A DNA stretch of 18,545 nt from Bacteroidota bacterium (GCA_023429985.1 JAEZCV010000172.1:1-18545); one strand, 5' to 3'. Positions 7,782 to 15,462 are shown, numbered from the stretch's first letter. Numbers and translations are program-made. The notes: generated by a model from the sequence alone, not told the origin.

Positions 7782-8273
7782 CTATTTTTCCAACATCGCC
7801 CCTATCTCCCTCTCCAGTTCATCTTTCGAGAGCTGCTCTTCCAGGAATTTCCTGTAACCGGTTTTATTATTGAGAAATAAAGTGGCGGGGATGGAACCCG
7901 ACCAGGAAGGATCTACTGCGGGACAAAAAACATCTGCATCAGTTTCATCCAAAAAAACGATAGGTGCTGTGATCTTATGTTTCTTAGCAAACTGGCGGAT
8001 CTTGCCGGGATAATGATCCATCATATCCAAACTCACCAGAATCAGCCTTACACCTTCCGATTCATACTTCTTTGCCATTTCCTGGAAATCGGGAAGTTCT
8101 TCAATACAGGGTTTGCACCAGGTAGCCCAGAAATTAATAATGGTAGGCTGCTGAATACCGGCAATGGAATCTTTTATGGTCTGCAAATTCCACCGTGGAA
8201 TATCCTGGGCCGAAGCCACGTTCAATAGCAGCATTGAAAAAACAAGTAAAAAGAATCTATTTATTGTCTTCAT
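7782..8273 (-). CDS. TlpA-like thioredoxin family protein (exported)
   Basis: Periplasmic thiol-disulfide protein of the TlpA/ResA type, probably reducing or transferring disulfides on envelope proteins. I chose ATG 8273, not the upstream frame opening at 8375, because it gives a standard signal peptide (MKTINRFFLLVFSMLLLNV, ending ASAQ). The active site is NFWATWCKPCIEELP (Cys 53 and 56), followed by GVRLILVSLDM and the cis-Pro loop GSIPATLFLNN. Length of 163 aa is normal. The start lies inside the end of trmH (17-bp overlap), so the two are translationally coupled. The gene ends next to the CTAAAC octamer array. Confidence 0.9.
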   Translation of the reverse strand: MKTINRFFLLVFSMLLLNVASAQDIPRWNLQTIKDSIAGIQQPTIINFWATWCKPCIEELPDFQEMAKKYESEGVRLILVSLDMMDHYPGKIRQFAKKHKITAPIVFLDETDADVFCPAVDPSWSGSIPATLFLNNKTGYRKFLEEQLSKDELEREIGAMLEK

Positions 8274-8850
8274 ATAATCCCCATTTTTGACTGAGTTCCT
8301 GGTAGATGGCAGATTGTGACTGTGAGGTTGCATAATGCCCTGCAGCCTTTTTCTGGCGAAATGCTTCATAAACACTCACTGCACAGGCTACACTTATATT
8401 CAGCGATTGAATCATGCCTACCTGCGGAATTATAAAATTACCATCAGCCATTTCTCTAATCTCCTCACTTACTCCGGAGTGTTCATTTCCAAAAACCAGC
8501 GCTGTTGGCTTTACCAGGTCCAGCTCATATAAACTTACTGCATCTCCCGAAAGATGCGTTGTTAAAATCTGCGCGTATTGCTGCTTTAATTCCCGGAAAC
8601 ATGTGTCAGCATTATCGAATTGATGAATGGTAAGCCATTTAGCTGCACTGCTGCTGCTTCTTTCACCCCATTTTTTATGCCTGGGGATCTTTGTATTCAG
8701 CACATATATTTCCTGAATGCCTACCGCGTCGCAACTGCGCATAACTGCCGAAATATTATGAGGATCAAATACATTTTCCAGCACCACGGTAAGGTTGTCC
8801 TGCCTTTTAGCTATGACGGCTTCAATTCTCTGGCGACGCTCGTTGGTCAT
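8257..8850 (-). CDS. trmH: TrmH-type tRNA (guanosine-18-2'-O)-methyltransferase
   Basis: SPOUT-class RNA 2'-O-methyltransferase that uses S-adenosylmethionine and probably methylates G18 in the tRNA D-loop. Motif 1 is HNISAVMRSCDAVGI (about 31-45) with the catalytic Arg at 38. Motif 2 is VFGNEHSGVS (about 119-128). Motif 3 is IPQVGMIQSLNISVACAVSV (about 141-160), forming the trefoil-knot SAM site. The N-terminal RRQRIEAVIAKRQDNLTVVL resembles TrmH proper, and the C-terminal extension after the knot also fits. Length of 197 aa is within the family range. It overlaps the downstream thioredoxin gene and lies 87 nt after the DUF983 gene. A different SpoU substrate cannot be excluded. Confidence 0.9.
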   Translation of the reverse strand: MTNERRQRIEAVIAKRQDNLTVVLENVFDPHNISAVMRSCDAVGIQEIYVLNTKIPRHKKWGERSSSSAAKWLTIHQFDNADTCFRELKQQYAQILTTHLSGDAVSLYELDLVKPTALVFGNEHSGVSEEIREMADGNFIIPQVGMIQSLNISVACAVSVYEAFRQKKAAGHYATSQSQSAIYQELSQKWGLYEDNK

Positions 8851-8879
8851 TTTAGTAATAAGTGGGTTTAATTTTAGGC

Positions 8880-8897
8880 GCCTGCCTGCAGGTAGGC
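8880..8897. repeat. Near-palindromic hairpin with CCTGCAGG core
   Basis: GCCTGCC / GGTAGGC pair across the tetraloop TGCA with one G-T wobble, between trmH and the DUF983 gene. No T run follows on either strand, so it is not a clear terminator. It abuts a relic of the CTAAAC octamer family (8899-8914), suggesting a small composite intergenic repeat element. Confidence 0.5.
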
Positions 8898-8937
8898 AGT
8901 TTTAGTCGTTTAGGGAAGAAAGTTTTTTTCACCACAA

Positions 8938-9399
8938 TTACCAGTTATGCTGGTGTTCTTTGTTCACACTATACTGCTCAATAATATCGCCTTCTTTCCA
9001 TCTCGGGCTGTACTTTACAAAAAACGAAAGCCAGACCGTACGTGATATGCGCATTAGTGGCGGTTGCAGCAATACCAGTAAAAAGGCATTCGCAGCTATC
9101 CACCAGAAGAAGCGACTGTCACTCAAAGAAAATCCAATGATCAGCCACCACAAAATAAAACTAATGGCAGAAATAAGAACTGCTAAAGCATAACTGATCA
9201 TATTTGTTCCATAATAAAAGCCGGGCTCCATATCCAGGGGCTGCCCGCAAACCGGGCATTCCTCGTTCATTTTCATGGTAGATCTTAGCCTATAGGGATT
9301 CTTTTCAACGAACATATCTCCCCGCCTGCATCGCGTACATTTGGAAAGCAAAACACTTAAAACAAGGTTAGGTTTTATATCATTATCCTGTGCGCACAT
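8938..9399 (-). CDS. DUF983 family membrane protein with zinc-ribbon-like cysteines
   Basis: Function unknown; the family is a small inner-membrane protein with a cytoplasmic Cys4 motif. Seen: Cys 21 and 24 (KCTRCRRGDMF) and Cys 48 and 51 (CPVCGQPLDMEPGFYYG), which should bind zinc. Two membrane helices follow at about 66-90 and 98-114. Length of 153 aa matches DUF983. A longer frame opens at ATG 9477, but a strong promoter -7 element lies inside those extra codons, so the start at 9399 (MCAQDNDIKP) is preferred. It leads the minus-strand series DUF983-trmH-thioredoxin, although the 87-nt gap leaves room for a separate trmH promoter. Confidence 0.85.
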   Translation of the reverse strand: MCAQDNDIKPNLVLSVLLSKCTRCRRGDMFVEKNPYRLRSTMKMNEECPVCGQPLDMEPGFYYGTNMISYALAVLISAISFILWWLIIGFSLSDSRFFWWIAANAFLLVLLQPPLMRISRTVWLSFFVKYSPRWKEGDIIEQYSVNKEHQHNW

Positions 9400-9465
9400 A
9401 ATATTGAATTGGCATTGAAAGAAAATCAAATCCAACAACTTCCCAGCAGCATCTTTCAATGGTTG

Positions 9466-9497
9466 CAAATTTACCATATTGAAGGAGGAGGGACAAA
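9466..9497 (-). promoter_or_regulatory. Bacteroidota promoter for the DUF983 gene
   Basis: On the minus strand, TTTG (9497-9494) is followed by exactly 20 nt and then TAAATTTG (9473-9466), a full match to the Bacteroidota -33/-7 pattern. Transcription would start near 9460, giving a leader of about 60 nt before ATG 9399 and ruling out the ATG at 9477. Confidence 0.65.
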
Positions 9498-9586
9498 GCT
9501 TATATGCAATAACGAATATTAGCGGGTTTTTTTAACAATACAAGGTCAGTGTACTTGTTAAAAAGAGATTATATGAGGGAAATCAT

Positions 9587-10129
9587 TTAATCAACAGTCC
9601 AGTGAAATTCATCCTTAATTAAAGGAAGTTCCTTCCAGTTTAATTCTTTCCCGGTAATTGTATCATACAAATCAGCACGTTTAAAAACCAACCGAAGCAT
9701 AGCCTGGACGGCATCATAAGAATAAGAAATAATGCTGCTGTTTGAATTATAATCAGTAAGTATTAAATGATTTTCGGTAGCCATATCAAGTTTGTAATCC
9801 TGCATCTTTCCCGAACCATCGCTTAGAATAAAATAACCATCGCGATGAATGAAAAAACGCTTTATCTGGGAGCTTTTGGAAGTTACGTTGTCCATCACTT
9901 CGTAAGCCCCATGCAACAAAGGTCGGGCAGCACTATCATCATTCCATTCACCTGACCTTAAAACAGGGAACAGTGCCTCCGTAAACCATACACCTGTAAC
10001 AAGAAAAGAAATCAATATTTGCCTGCTGGTTGATTTATGTAATGAAGATTTAGGCGGATCTATGAATGATCGGCTGAATCTGTTCTCAGGAATGTTGCAG
10101 AAGTCAGCAGAATGTTTCAATTCGGCCAA
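9587..10129 (-). CDS. Hypothetical protein, probably the C-terminal remnant of a DoxX-like membrane protein
   Basis: The open frame begins with TTG (10129) and stays open upstream to a stop at 10183 with no ATG or GTG. Seen: one hydrophobic segment at about 38-58 (ILISFLVTGVWFTEALFPVL), then a soluble domain with GEWNDDSAARPLLHGAYEV, FFIHRDGYFILSDGSGKMQD, LILTDYNSNSS and a terminal DEFHWTVD. This matches, from memory, the tail of larger Bacteroidota DoxX-type proteins that carry several helices before it. Those helices are missing here, so the gene looks N-terminally truncated. No convincing promoter is seen upstream. It could instead be a genuine short protein using TTG. Confidence in the family is low, in the truncation moderate. 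Confidence 0.45.
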   Translation of the reverse strand: MAELKHSADFCNIPENRFSRSFIDPPKSSLHKSTSRQILISFLVTGVWFTEALFPVLRSGEWNDDSAARPLLHGAYEVMDNVTSKSSQIKRFFIHRDGYFILSDGSGKMQDYKLDMATENHLILTDYNSNSSIISYSYDAVQAMLRLVFKRADLYDTITGKELNWKELPLIKDEFHWTVD

Positions 10130-10176
10130 TCTGCGGAAATTAAGTTTAAGAACCCCAATGAGATCGACTGATTTTT

Positions 10177-10207
10177 TTTGCTAACATATTAATAAAAGTT
10201 ACCTTAA
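10177..10207 (+). promoter_or_regulatory. Possible Bacteroidota promoter for the 10258 gene
   Basis: TTTG (10177-10180), a 19-nt spacer and TACCTTAA (10200-10207) approximate TTTG-N19/20-TAnnTTTG; the last two -7 positions do not match. A start near 10213 would leave a leader of about 45 nt before ATG 10258. Confidence 0.25.
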
Positions 10208-10257
10208 GTAAAAATTTATCATTTCTCCCAAAAAATCAAAATTAAATCCAAGCTAAA

Positions 10258-11454
10258 ATGAGACAGGTCTTACTTATCATTTGCAGTCTGATGATTACTG
10301 GAATTTGCATGGGGCAAAAAACCAAAACAGACAGCAATTGCGGCTGTTCTTATCAACCTTTATGTAATTATGATATTACCAGGTCTTATGGCGGAAAAAT
10401 ATATAAAGGAATTCGAAATGATGACGAATCGGTAACATACTACAATTGCGAAAATGGTATCATCACCAAAAAATGGTCAATTTCACGATACCATGATTTT
10501 CATGATGAATATTACACTTATCATTTTACCAGAATTCTTTTAAAGGAGAACGAAAAACCCGGAGTGCCCTGGGTAGAAAATGCTATGGATGGAAGAGTTT
10601 ACAAAAGATTTATAACTGCTAAAAATGTAGAATTTACAATGGGTGACAAGGTATATAAGAATGTTATTGTTGTGAGGGAAATTGGTCAGGTAGCTTCGGA
10701 TATAAGAAATGGAGAAAAAGAAACCATACAAACAATTGCCGAATATGGAAATATATATTCCGATAAATATTATTCCAGTGTTTCAAGATTATTTGTTTAC
10801 GATAATTATTATGCAAAAGATGTAGGACCGATTACATCAATTGAAAAAACCGAAGAATATATCGACAGTCTTAAAAAAAAGTATTTGTCTGTGGCATCCA
10901 AAACTAATAGAAGTGAACCCGTAAAAGGAACCGCATCCGTTCCTGATGAATCATTATTGGATAAAATTATAGAAGAAGTAACCAGCCAATATAAAAAAAT
11001 TGAAACAAGAATGATGAGCGAAGGTGAAAACAATGCAGCACTGGCAGGTCTCTGGTTCTGTAAAACCCCTGTGGAGAATCGAAGTACTAAGGAATCAAGT
11101 GCTCACCTGAGTTTTTTTCGATTCTCAGAAAATGGCTTGTTTAACTGGAAATATCATTTGTATTTTGAAAAACGTCCCCTCCTTGACAATAATGGTATAT
11201 GGAAGATAATAGATGGGAAAGTACATATTTTATACCCGTTGAAAGACCATATTGAAAAATGGAAAATGGCCTACCTTGATAATAAAATAACTACAGTTCA
11301 GGAGGTTAAAGTAAGTCCGGATGAGACCTTTTCTTTTGATCTGTTAACCAAAGGAGGTCGCACAATCAGCTATTTTAATTTGAATCAAAAAGACAGGGAT
11401 TTTGGTTTATATTTTGAAAAAATATCTGAAAGTGATTATAAAAAGATCTGGTGA
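10258..11454 (+). CDS. Hypothetical secreted protein (398 aa)
   Basis: I do not recognise this protein. It has a clear signal peptide (MRQVLLIICSLMITGICMGQ), then a Cys-containing segment (SNCGCSYQPLCNYDITRSYG). The N-terminal half includes the pattern RLFVYDNYYAKDVG, which in Bacteroidota secreted proteins often closes a beta-sheet domain. The C-terminal half (about 258-398) starts with LAGLWFCKTP and continues as beta strands (FFRFSENGLFNWKY, GIWKIIDGKVHILYPL), resembling a small barrel. Two fused domains are therefore possible. No enzyme motif, lipobox or membrane helix is visible beyond the signal. Its stop lies 38 nt before the ATG of the exported hydrolase at 11493, suggesting an operon. 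Periplasmic or surface location is inferred from the signal peptide only. Confidence 0.7.
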   Translation: MRQVLLIICSLMITGICMGQKTKTDSNCGCSYQPLCNYDITRSYGGKIYKGIRNDDESVTYYNCENGIITKKWSISRYHDFHDEYYTYHFTRILLKENEKPGVPWVENAMDGRVYKRFITAKNVEFTMGDKVYKNVIVVREIGQVASDIRNGEKETIQTIAEYGNIYSDKYYSSVSRLFVYDNYYAKDVGPITSIEKTEEYIDSLKKKYLSVASKTNRSEPVKGTASVPDESLLDKIIEEVTSQYKKIETRMMSEGENNAALAGLWFCKTPVENRSTKESSAHLSFFRFSENGLFNWKYHLYFEKRPLLDNNGIWKIIDGKVHILYPLKDHIEKWKMAYLDNKITTVQEVKVSPDETFSFDLLTKGGRTISYFNLNQKDRDFGLYFEKISESDYKKIW

Positions 11455-11492
11455 AAATAAAATACCGAAGGCCCTGGTTAAGATATTATACA

Positions 11493-13001
11493 ATGAATAC
11501 TTATTTTCTCATTTTTTCTTTGTTCATATATTCTATCAGCTTTTCCCAACCAAATAAATTTGAATGTCCATGTGGCGAAATTGGATTGAACGCTGTTTGG
11601 GCTGACAGTAATAAGATTTCCTGCTACCTCATTCCTGTTTCACGAGATGCAACAGATCCATCTAAAGGCAATTTCAACCTGGCAGTATTAAAGGCAGATG
11701 CACTGCACAACACCAATGAACAGCCCTTATTATATCTCCACGGCGGTCCTGGAATTGCAACCCTTGAAAATGTGCCGCGATACCTGGAATCAAAAACCTG
11801 GATCGACATCCGAAAAGACAGGCCTGTTATTTTCTTTGATTACAGGGGTACAGGATTTTCTGAACCTGCATTATGTCCCGGCCTTATGGATTCCCTTGCA
11901 ATGGCAACAACCAGGAATCTATCGCCCCAAGAAATGCAATCCTACAAAATTAAATTGTTTGGAAAATGCCGAATCAACCACCTGGCAGATGGAATTGATA
12001 TAGCCACCTTCAGTTCCCTCCAGTCAGCTGAAGACGCTGAAATGATCAGGCAAAAACTTGAAATTGATCAATGGAATGTTTATGGTGTATCTCATGGAAC
12101 TACTGTTGCCCTTAACCTGCTGCGCAACCATGGTAATCATGTTCGCGCAATGATCCTTGATTCACCATTTCCTCCTAACGCTCCTTGGCCTGACTTTGTA
12201 AGGCCTTTTGCACTTAGTTTTAAGGTTCTTGAAGAAAAAATTGAGGAAGACAAAAATGCATCTTCGTCTTTTCCTTCTGTTAAAATCGATTTTGTAAAAG
12301 CAGTAAACAGGTTGAATAAAAATCCATTTAAAATAACAATAAATGAAAAAGGCGATGTGTATCCATTTACAGGGAATGATTTTGCCTGGAGCATCTGGAG
12401 AGCATTATTAAAACCAGCTGCCATTCCATTTGTGCCGCTAGCTTTGAAAGAAGTGGCGAATGGCAACGATTCCATTCTCTTCACATGGGTTAGTTCCTTT
12501 AGTGACCCAAACAGTTTTGGAAAGTTCTCAGAGTTTCAAAGCAAGGCAATACTTTGCTATGAAGGAAAACCTAAAAATGAAACTGATACCAAAGCCTCTT
12601 TGCTTAAAGAGTACCCCGATTTTGCAGCTTTCAACATAGATTTTGAAGATGAACTTTGTGCAGTATGGCAACCTGCCACGGCCGGCAAACAAATATTTGA
12701 ACCTGTAATAAGCGATGTACCGGTTTTAATTTTATCAGGTGAGTATGATCCTGTTTGTCCGCCGCTCTTTGGCGAGATCACAGCCAGGACCCTTTCGAAT
12801 TCAACCTTTATCAATTATCCAACTGCTTCTCATGCCGTTATACATACCAATGATTGCAGCAGAAGAATTGCTTATTCATTTTTATCAGAACCTGGAAAAA
12901 AGCTAGTACGCACATGCGTTGAAACCCAGCCTGGAATTCAATTTATAACGCAAGATTTATTAAAAGCAATTGCAGAATTAAATAAGCCCGAAAAAAAATG
13001 A
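11493..13001 (+). CDS. Exported alpha/beta hydrolase, TAP-like (tripeptidyl/prolyl aminopeptidase type)
   Basis: Periplasmic serine hydrolase, probably a peptidase releasing N-terminal residues, though an esterase cannot be excluded. I chose ATG 11493 because it gives a proper signal peptide (MNTYFLIFSLFIYSISFSQ); a GTG at 11451 would add 14 residues and overlap the previous gene. Seen (numbering from 11493): the oxyanion-hole motif YLHGGPG (81-87), FFDYRGTGFSEP, the nucleophile elbow GVSHGT with Ser 200, a cap region at about 235-345, the TAP-like C-terminal block LILSGEYDPVCPP with Asp 419, and SHAVIHT with His 447. Length of 502 aa fits the family. The triad looks intact. It sits 38 nt downstream of the unknown secreted protein. 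Confidence 0.88.
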   Translation: MNTYFLIFSLFIYSISFSQPNKFECPCGEIGLNAVWADSNKISCYLIPVSRDATDPSKGNFNLAVLKADALHNTNEQPLLYLHGGPGIATLENVPRYLESKTWIDIRKDRPVIFFDYRGTGFSEPALCPGLMDSLAMATTRNLSPQEMQSYKIKLFGKCRINHLADGIDIATFSSLQSAEDAEMIRQKLEIDQWNVYGVSHGTTVALNLLRNHGNHVRAMILDSPFPPNAPWPDFVRPFALSFKVLEEKIEEDKNASSSFPSVKIDFVKAVNRLNKNPFKITINEKGDVYPFTGNDFAWSIWRALLKPAAIPFVPLALKEVANGNDSILFTWVSSFSDPNSFGKFSEFQSKAILCYEGKPKNETDTKASLLKEYPDFAAFNIDFEDELCAVWQPATAGKQIFEPVISDVPVLILSGEYDPVCPPLFGEITARTLSNSTFINYPTASHAVIHTNDCSRRIAYSFLSEPGKKLVRTCVETQPGIQFITQDLLKAIAELNKPEKK

Positions 13002-13005
13002 TATA

Positions 13006-13374
13006 TCAGTGAACCATGTTAAGTGAATGCTCGGCAGCCGAAATTAAAGACATCACTACCAGGTAATTTTCATGCTTGACAGCATTTTTTGATTCCAGCT
13101 TTTGAGTGAGTATCTGCAATCTTTCCATTAAATCTTTTTTGGCAACAAGGCCTGAAAAAACAATTGGCTTATGAATCTCGAAATTATCCTTAAGAAAATC
13201 GGTGATCGGAACCTCAAGGATGTTAGACAGATCCTTTAAATGATGAACCGTTAGCTGGGTTATGTTGTTTTCAATTTTACTATATGCGTTCTGAGATATT
13301 CCCATCTTGCCAGCAACGTATTTCTGGGAATAATTCTTCATTTCCCTGTAATGCTTGATAATATGACCGGGCAT
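13006..13374 (-). CDS. XRE-family helix-turn-helix regulator
   Basis: DNA-binding regulator. Residues about 3-62 form a Cro/C1-type HTH (KHYREMKNYSQKYVAGKMGI, SQNAYSKIENN, then LKDLSNILEVPITDFL). The rest (about 63-122) is a helical extension (KKDLMERLQILTQKLESKN) that may mediate dimerisation. Length of 122 aa is common for single-domain regulators of this type. It is divergent from the small secreted protein and exporter cassette, and the intergenic region contains a clear inverted repeat. The simplest reading is a local repressor of that cassette and of itself, but this is inference. It ends 5 nt from the convergent hydrolase stop. Confidence 0.88.
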   Translation of the reverse strand: MPGHIIKHYREMKNYSQKYVAGKMGISQNAYSKIENNITQLTVHHLKDLSNILEVPITDFLKDNFEIHKPIVFSGLVAKKDLMERLQILTQKLESKNAVKHENYLVVMSLISAAEHSLNMVH

Positions 13375-13442
13375 TTTTTTATTGAAAATAATGCATCCTG
13401 GACTGATTTCGCAGATTGCCTTTTATTAAAAAAATCTAAACA

Positions 13443-13492
13443 AATATCATTTTTAATAGCCTGTAGCTATAATTCATAGCTAAAATGATATT
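13443..13492. promoter_or_regulatory. Candidate operator: nested inverted repeats in the divergent promoter region
   Basis: AATATCATTTT (13443-13453) and AAAATGATATT (13482-13492) form a perfect 11-bp inverted repeat. Inside it, AGCTAT (13465-13470) and ATAGCT (13476-13481) form a second one around AATTC. The left outer arm overlaps a possible minus-strand -7 (GATATTTG, 13448-13441) for the XRE gene, so binding there could repress it. The right arm is about 28 nt upstream of the plus-strand -7 candidate. Confidence 0.5.
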
Positions 13493-13519
13493 CCCCTGTT
13501 TTATTAATTTTCTACCAGA

Positions 13520-13527
13520 CATCTTTG
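13520..13527 (+). promoter_or_regulatory. Possible -7 element for the small protein / exporter cassette
   Basis: CATCTTTG differs from TAnnTTTG at one fixed position; T-rich sequence (TGTTTTA) lies roughly 17-20 nt upstream. Transcription would start very near the GTG at 13535. Confidence 0.35.
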
Positions 13528-13534
13528 CCGCGTT

Positions 13535-13816
13535 GTGAAAAAATGCCTTGCCATATTAATGATAATCCTTGTAGGCTTTTCCTCATTCTCAGGAAAATTC
13601 AATGGAGCACAGAATATGCTCACTAAGATTGAAACTGCTGAGGGAAAAAAGGAAATGCAGGAAGCAATTAAAGAACTTAAATCGGTTTATCTGAATTCCT
13701 GCGGGACATCATTTTTCCACTCGTCAAAGCTCTCCTTTTGCAAAGGGACGCAACATCTGTTTTATAACTCCCCCGTGATAGAAAAACCTACTCCACCTCC
13801 CAACCTTGCTGTTTAA
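13535..13816 (+). CDS. Small secreted protein of unknown function, first gene of the exporter cassette
   Basis: Not recognised. The frame opens with GTG at 13535 and encodes 93 aa. A Sec-type signal peptide is visible (KKCLAILMIILVGFSSFSG). The mature part begins with a charged helix (LTKIETAEGKKEMQEAIKEL, about 29-48), then a segment with two cysteines (Cys 56 and 69: YLNSCGTSFFHS, SFCKG), and ends in a proline-rich tail (EKPTPPPN). The helix followed by a two-Cys region could form a disulfide-stabilised small protein. It lies 38 nt upstream of the ABC exporter gene, so it may be cargo, a chaperone or an accessory factor. The Sec signal argues against direct type I secretion. Coding status is supported by position and signal peptide, not by homology. 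Confidence 0.6.
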   Translation: MKKCLAILMIILVGFSSFSGKFNGAQNMLTKIETAEGKKEMQEAIKELKSVYLNSCGTSFFHSSKLSFCKGTQHLFYNSPVIEKPTPPPNLAV

Positions 13817-13854
13817 TCCTGAAAAAACAATTTTCATTTTAAACAGCTAAAATT

Positions 13855-15462
13855 ATGACAGTTAATCAAAAGCCTGCCACCAGGTTCTGGAATCTTGTGC
13901 GCGAGGAACGATCTGATATATCGGCAATTTATTTTTTCGCCATCCTGGGTGGGTTGATCCAGCTTTCCCTCCCCGTTGGCATACAGGCAATTATAGGTTA
14001 TGTACTGGGAGGCACACTATCTGCTTCCCTGGTGGTTCTGATCTCAATATTGGTACTTGCTGTGTTAAGTGCAGGATTTGTGCAAATTGCCCAGATGAAA
14101 GTTATTGAACGCATTCAGCAAAGAATTTTTGTGAAATATTCATATGCCTTTGCCGACCGTATACCAAAGCTCGATCTTAAAAAGATTGATTCGTTTTACC
14201 TGCCGGAGCTTGTAAACAGGTTCTTTGATACGACCTCTCTTCAAAAAAGTCTTTCTAAAATTTTATTGGAAATACCTGCAGCAATGATACAGGTGGTGTT
14301 TGGCCTGCTGCTCCTTTCATTCTATCATCCCTTCTTTATTTCATTTGGAATTTTACTGCTTTTGCTTCTTTGGCTGATTTTATATTATACCGGCAACAAA
14401 GGCATGCAAAGTTCACTTGAAGAAAGCAGGCATAAATACAGCGTGGCAGGGTGGCTGGAAGAACTGGCCAGGATGGTAAAAGCATTTAAAGCAACTGCAG
14501 ATTCCGGGCTGCACTTGAAAAAAACCAATGAAAAAACCATCAGTTACCTGGAAGCAAGAACAGCACATTTTAAAGTGTTGTTGCTTCAATACAAAACACT
14601 GATTTTTTTTAAGGTTGCCATAACGGCTGCCATGCTGATTTTAGGCGTATCTCTTTTACTAAGCCAGGAAATAAATATCGGGCAGTTTTCCATAATAAAT
14701 GCAATTGAGAAAACCATTATAAATCTTGATGAAGTGTATGACATACAAACAGCTATTGAAAAATTAAGTAAGCTCACTGAAAAACCTGTTGAACATTCAG
14801 GCAGCTATATTTTAACTGCAGGTGATGGAGGACTTGAAATTCGGGCACGCAAATTATCGTTTCAATATAACAGCAACTCACTTATTCTACATGATCTTTC
14901 ATTTTCAATACAGCCCGGGCAAAAAGTTGCGCTTTCCGGTGATGACGGAGCTGGCAAATCCACCTTATTAAGAATACTTCTTGGTATTTATAATGATTAT
15001 TCCGGAACACTAACCATAAATGGTATTCCCCTGGGAAATTTTAATATTGAATCGCTTCGAAAGGAAACAGGAATATTTTTCCCCCAGGAAAATATCTTCC
15101 ATGGAACATTATGGGAAAATATTACAATGGGAAGAGAGAACATAGATCACGGCTATGTAAATAAACTGGCCTCGCAAATTGGACTTCACCATTTTCTTTC
15201 ATCACAGCCTTTTGGTTATGATACTGAATTAGATCCAACAGGAAAGCGCTTACCCAGGAACGTTATTCAGAAAATACTTTTAATGCGGGCACTCGCACAT
15301 AAGCCAAGGCTCATTATAATGGAAGAACCCTGGCAGGGCGTTGAACAACAGTATGCCAGAAACATTCAAAACTTGTTGTTGCAGATGGACCATGCTACCA
15401 TAATTATTGCAACAAATGATTCCACTTACCTGGCTGGTTCGCACCAGGTTATTCATCTTTAA
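13855..15462 (+). CDS. ABC exporter (fused membrane and ATPase domains) with degenerate nucleotide-binding motifs
   Basis: Half-transporter of the type I secretion/HlyB-like group without a C39 peptidase domain. Residues about 20-300 are the membrane domain (helices near 24-50, 56-78, 141-178, 245-270). The ATPase domain follows from about 325: A-loop Tyr 338, Walker A GDDGAGKST (362-370), and Q-loop FFPQEN with Gln 411. The signature position reads LPRNV (466-470) instead of LSGGQ, just before IQKILLMRAL. Walker B is LIIMEEP with Glu 490 for Asp and the catalytic Glu 491 kept. The H-loop is ATND, with Asn 521 replacing His. I recall similar loss in a Bacteroidota exporter subfamily, so this may be ancestral. 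HlyD-type and TolC-type genes follow, 13 nt and in operon. Confidence 0.88.
   Translation: MTVNQKPATRFWNLVREERSDISAIYFFAILGGLIQLSLPVGIQAIIGYVLGGTLSASLVVLISILVLAVLSAGFVQIAQMKVIERIQQRIFVKYSYAFADRIPKLDLKKIDSFYLPELVNRFFDTTSLQKSLSKILLEIPAAMIQVVFGLLLLSFYHPFFISFGILLLLLLWLILYYTGNKGMQSSLEESRHKYSVAGWLEELARMVKAFKATADSGLHLKKTNEKTISYLEARTAHFKVLLLQYKTLIFFKVAITAAMLILGVSLLLSQEINIGQFSIINAIEKTIINLDEVYDIQTAIEKLSKLTEKPVEHSGSYILTAGDGGLEIRARKLSFQYNSNSLILHDLSFSIQPGQKVALSGDDGAGKSTLLRILLGIYNDYSGTLTINGIPLGNFNIESLRKETGIFFPQENIFHGTLWENITMGRENIDHGYVNKLASQIGLHHFLSSQPFGYDTELDPTGKRLPRNVIQKILLMRALAHKPRLIIMEEPWQGVEQQYARNIQNLLLQMDHATIIIATNDSTYLAGSHQVIHL

Noticed and set aside
8274..8375. N-terminal extension of the TlpA-like thioredoxin
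   Set aside because: It overlaps the end of trmH out of frame and would place the signal peptide in the interior of the protein.
9400..9477. Longer start (ATG 9477) for the DUF983 gene
   Set aside because: The extra codons contain a perfect promoter -7 element with a correctly spaced -33, so they are upstream of transcription.
9527..9566. A/T-rich hairpin (TTTAACAATAC with GTACTTGTTAAA) as a terminator
   Set aside because: The stem has a bulge and lacks a T run on the 3' side of the transcript it would serve.
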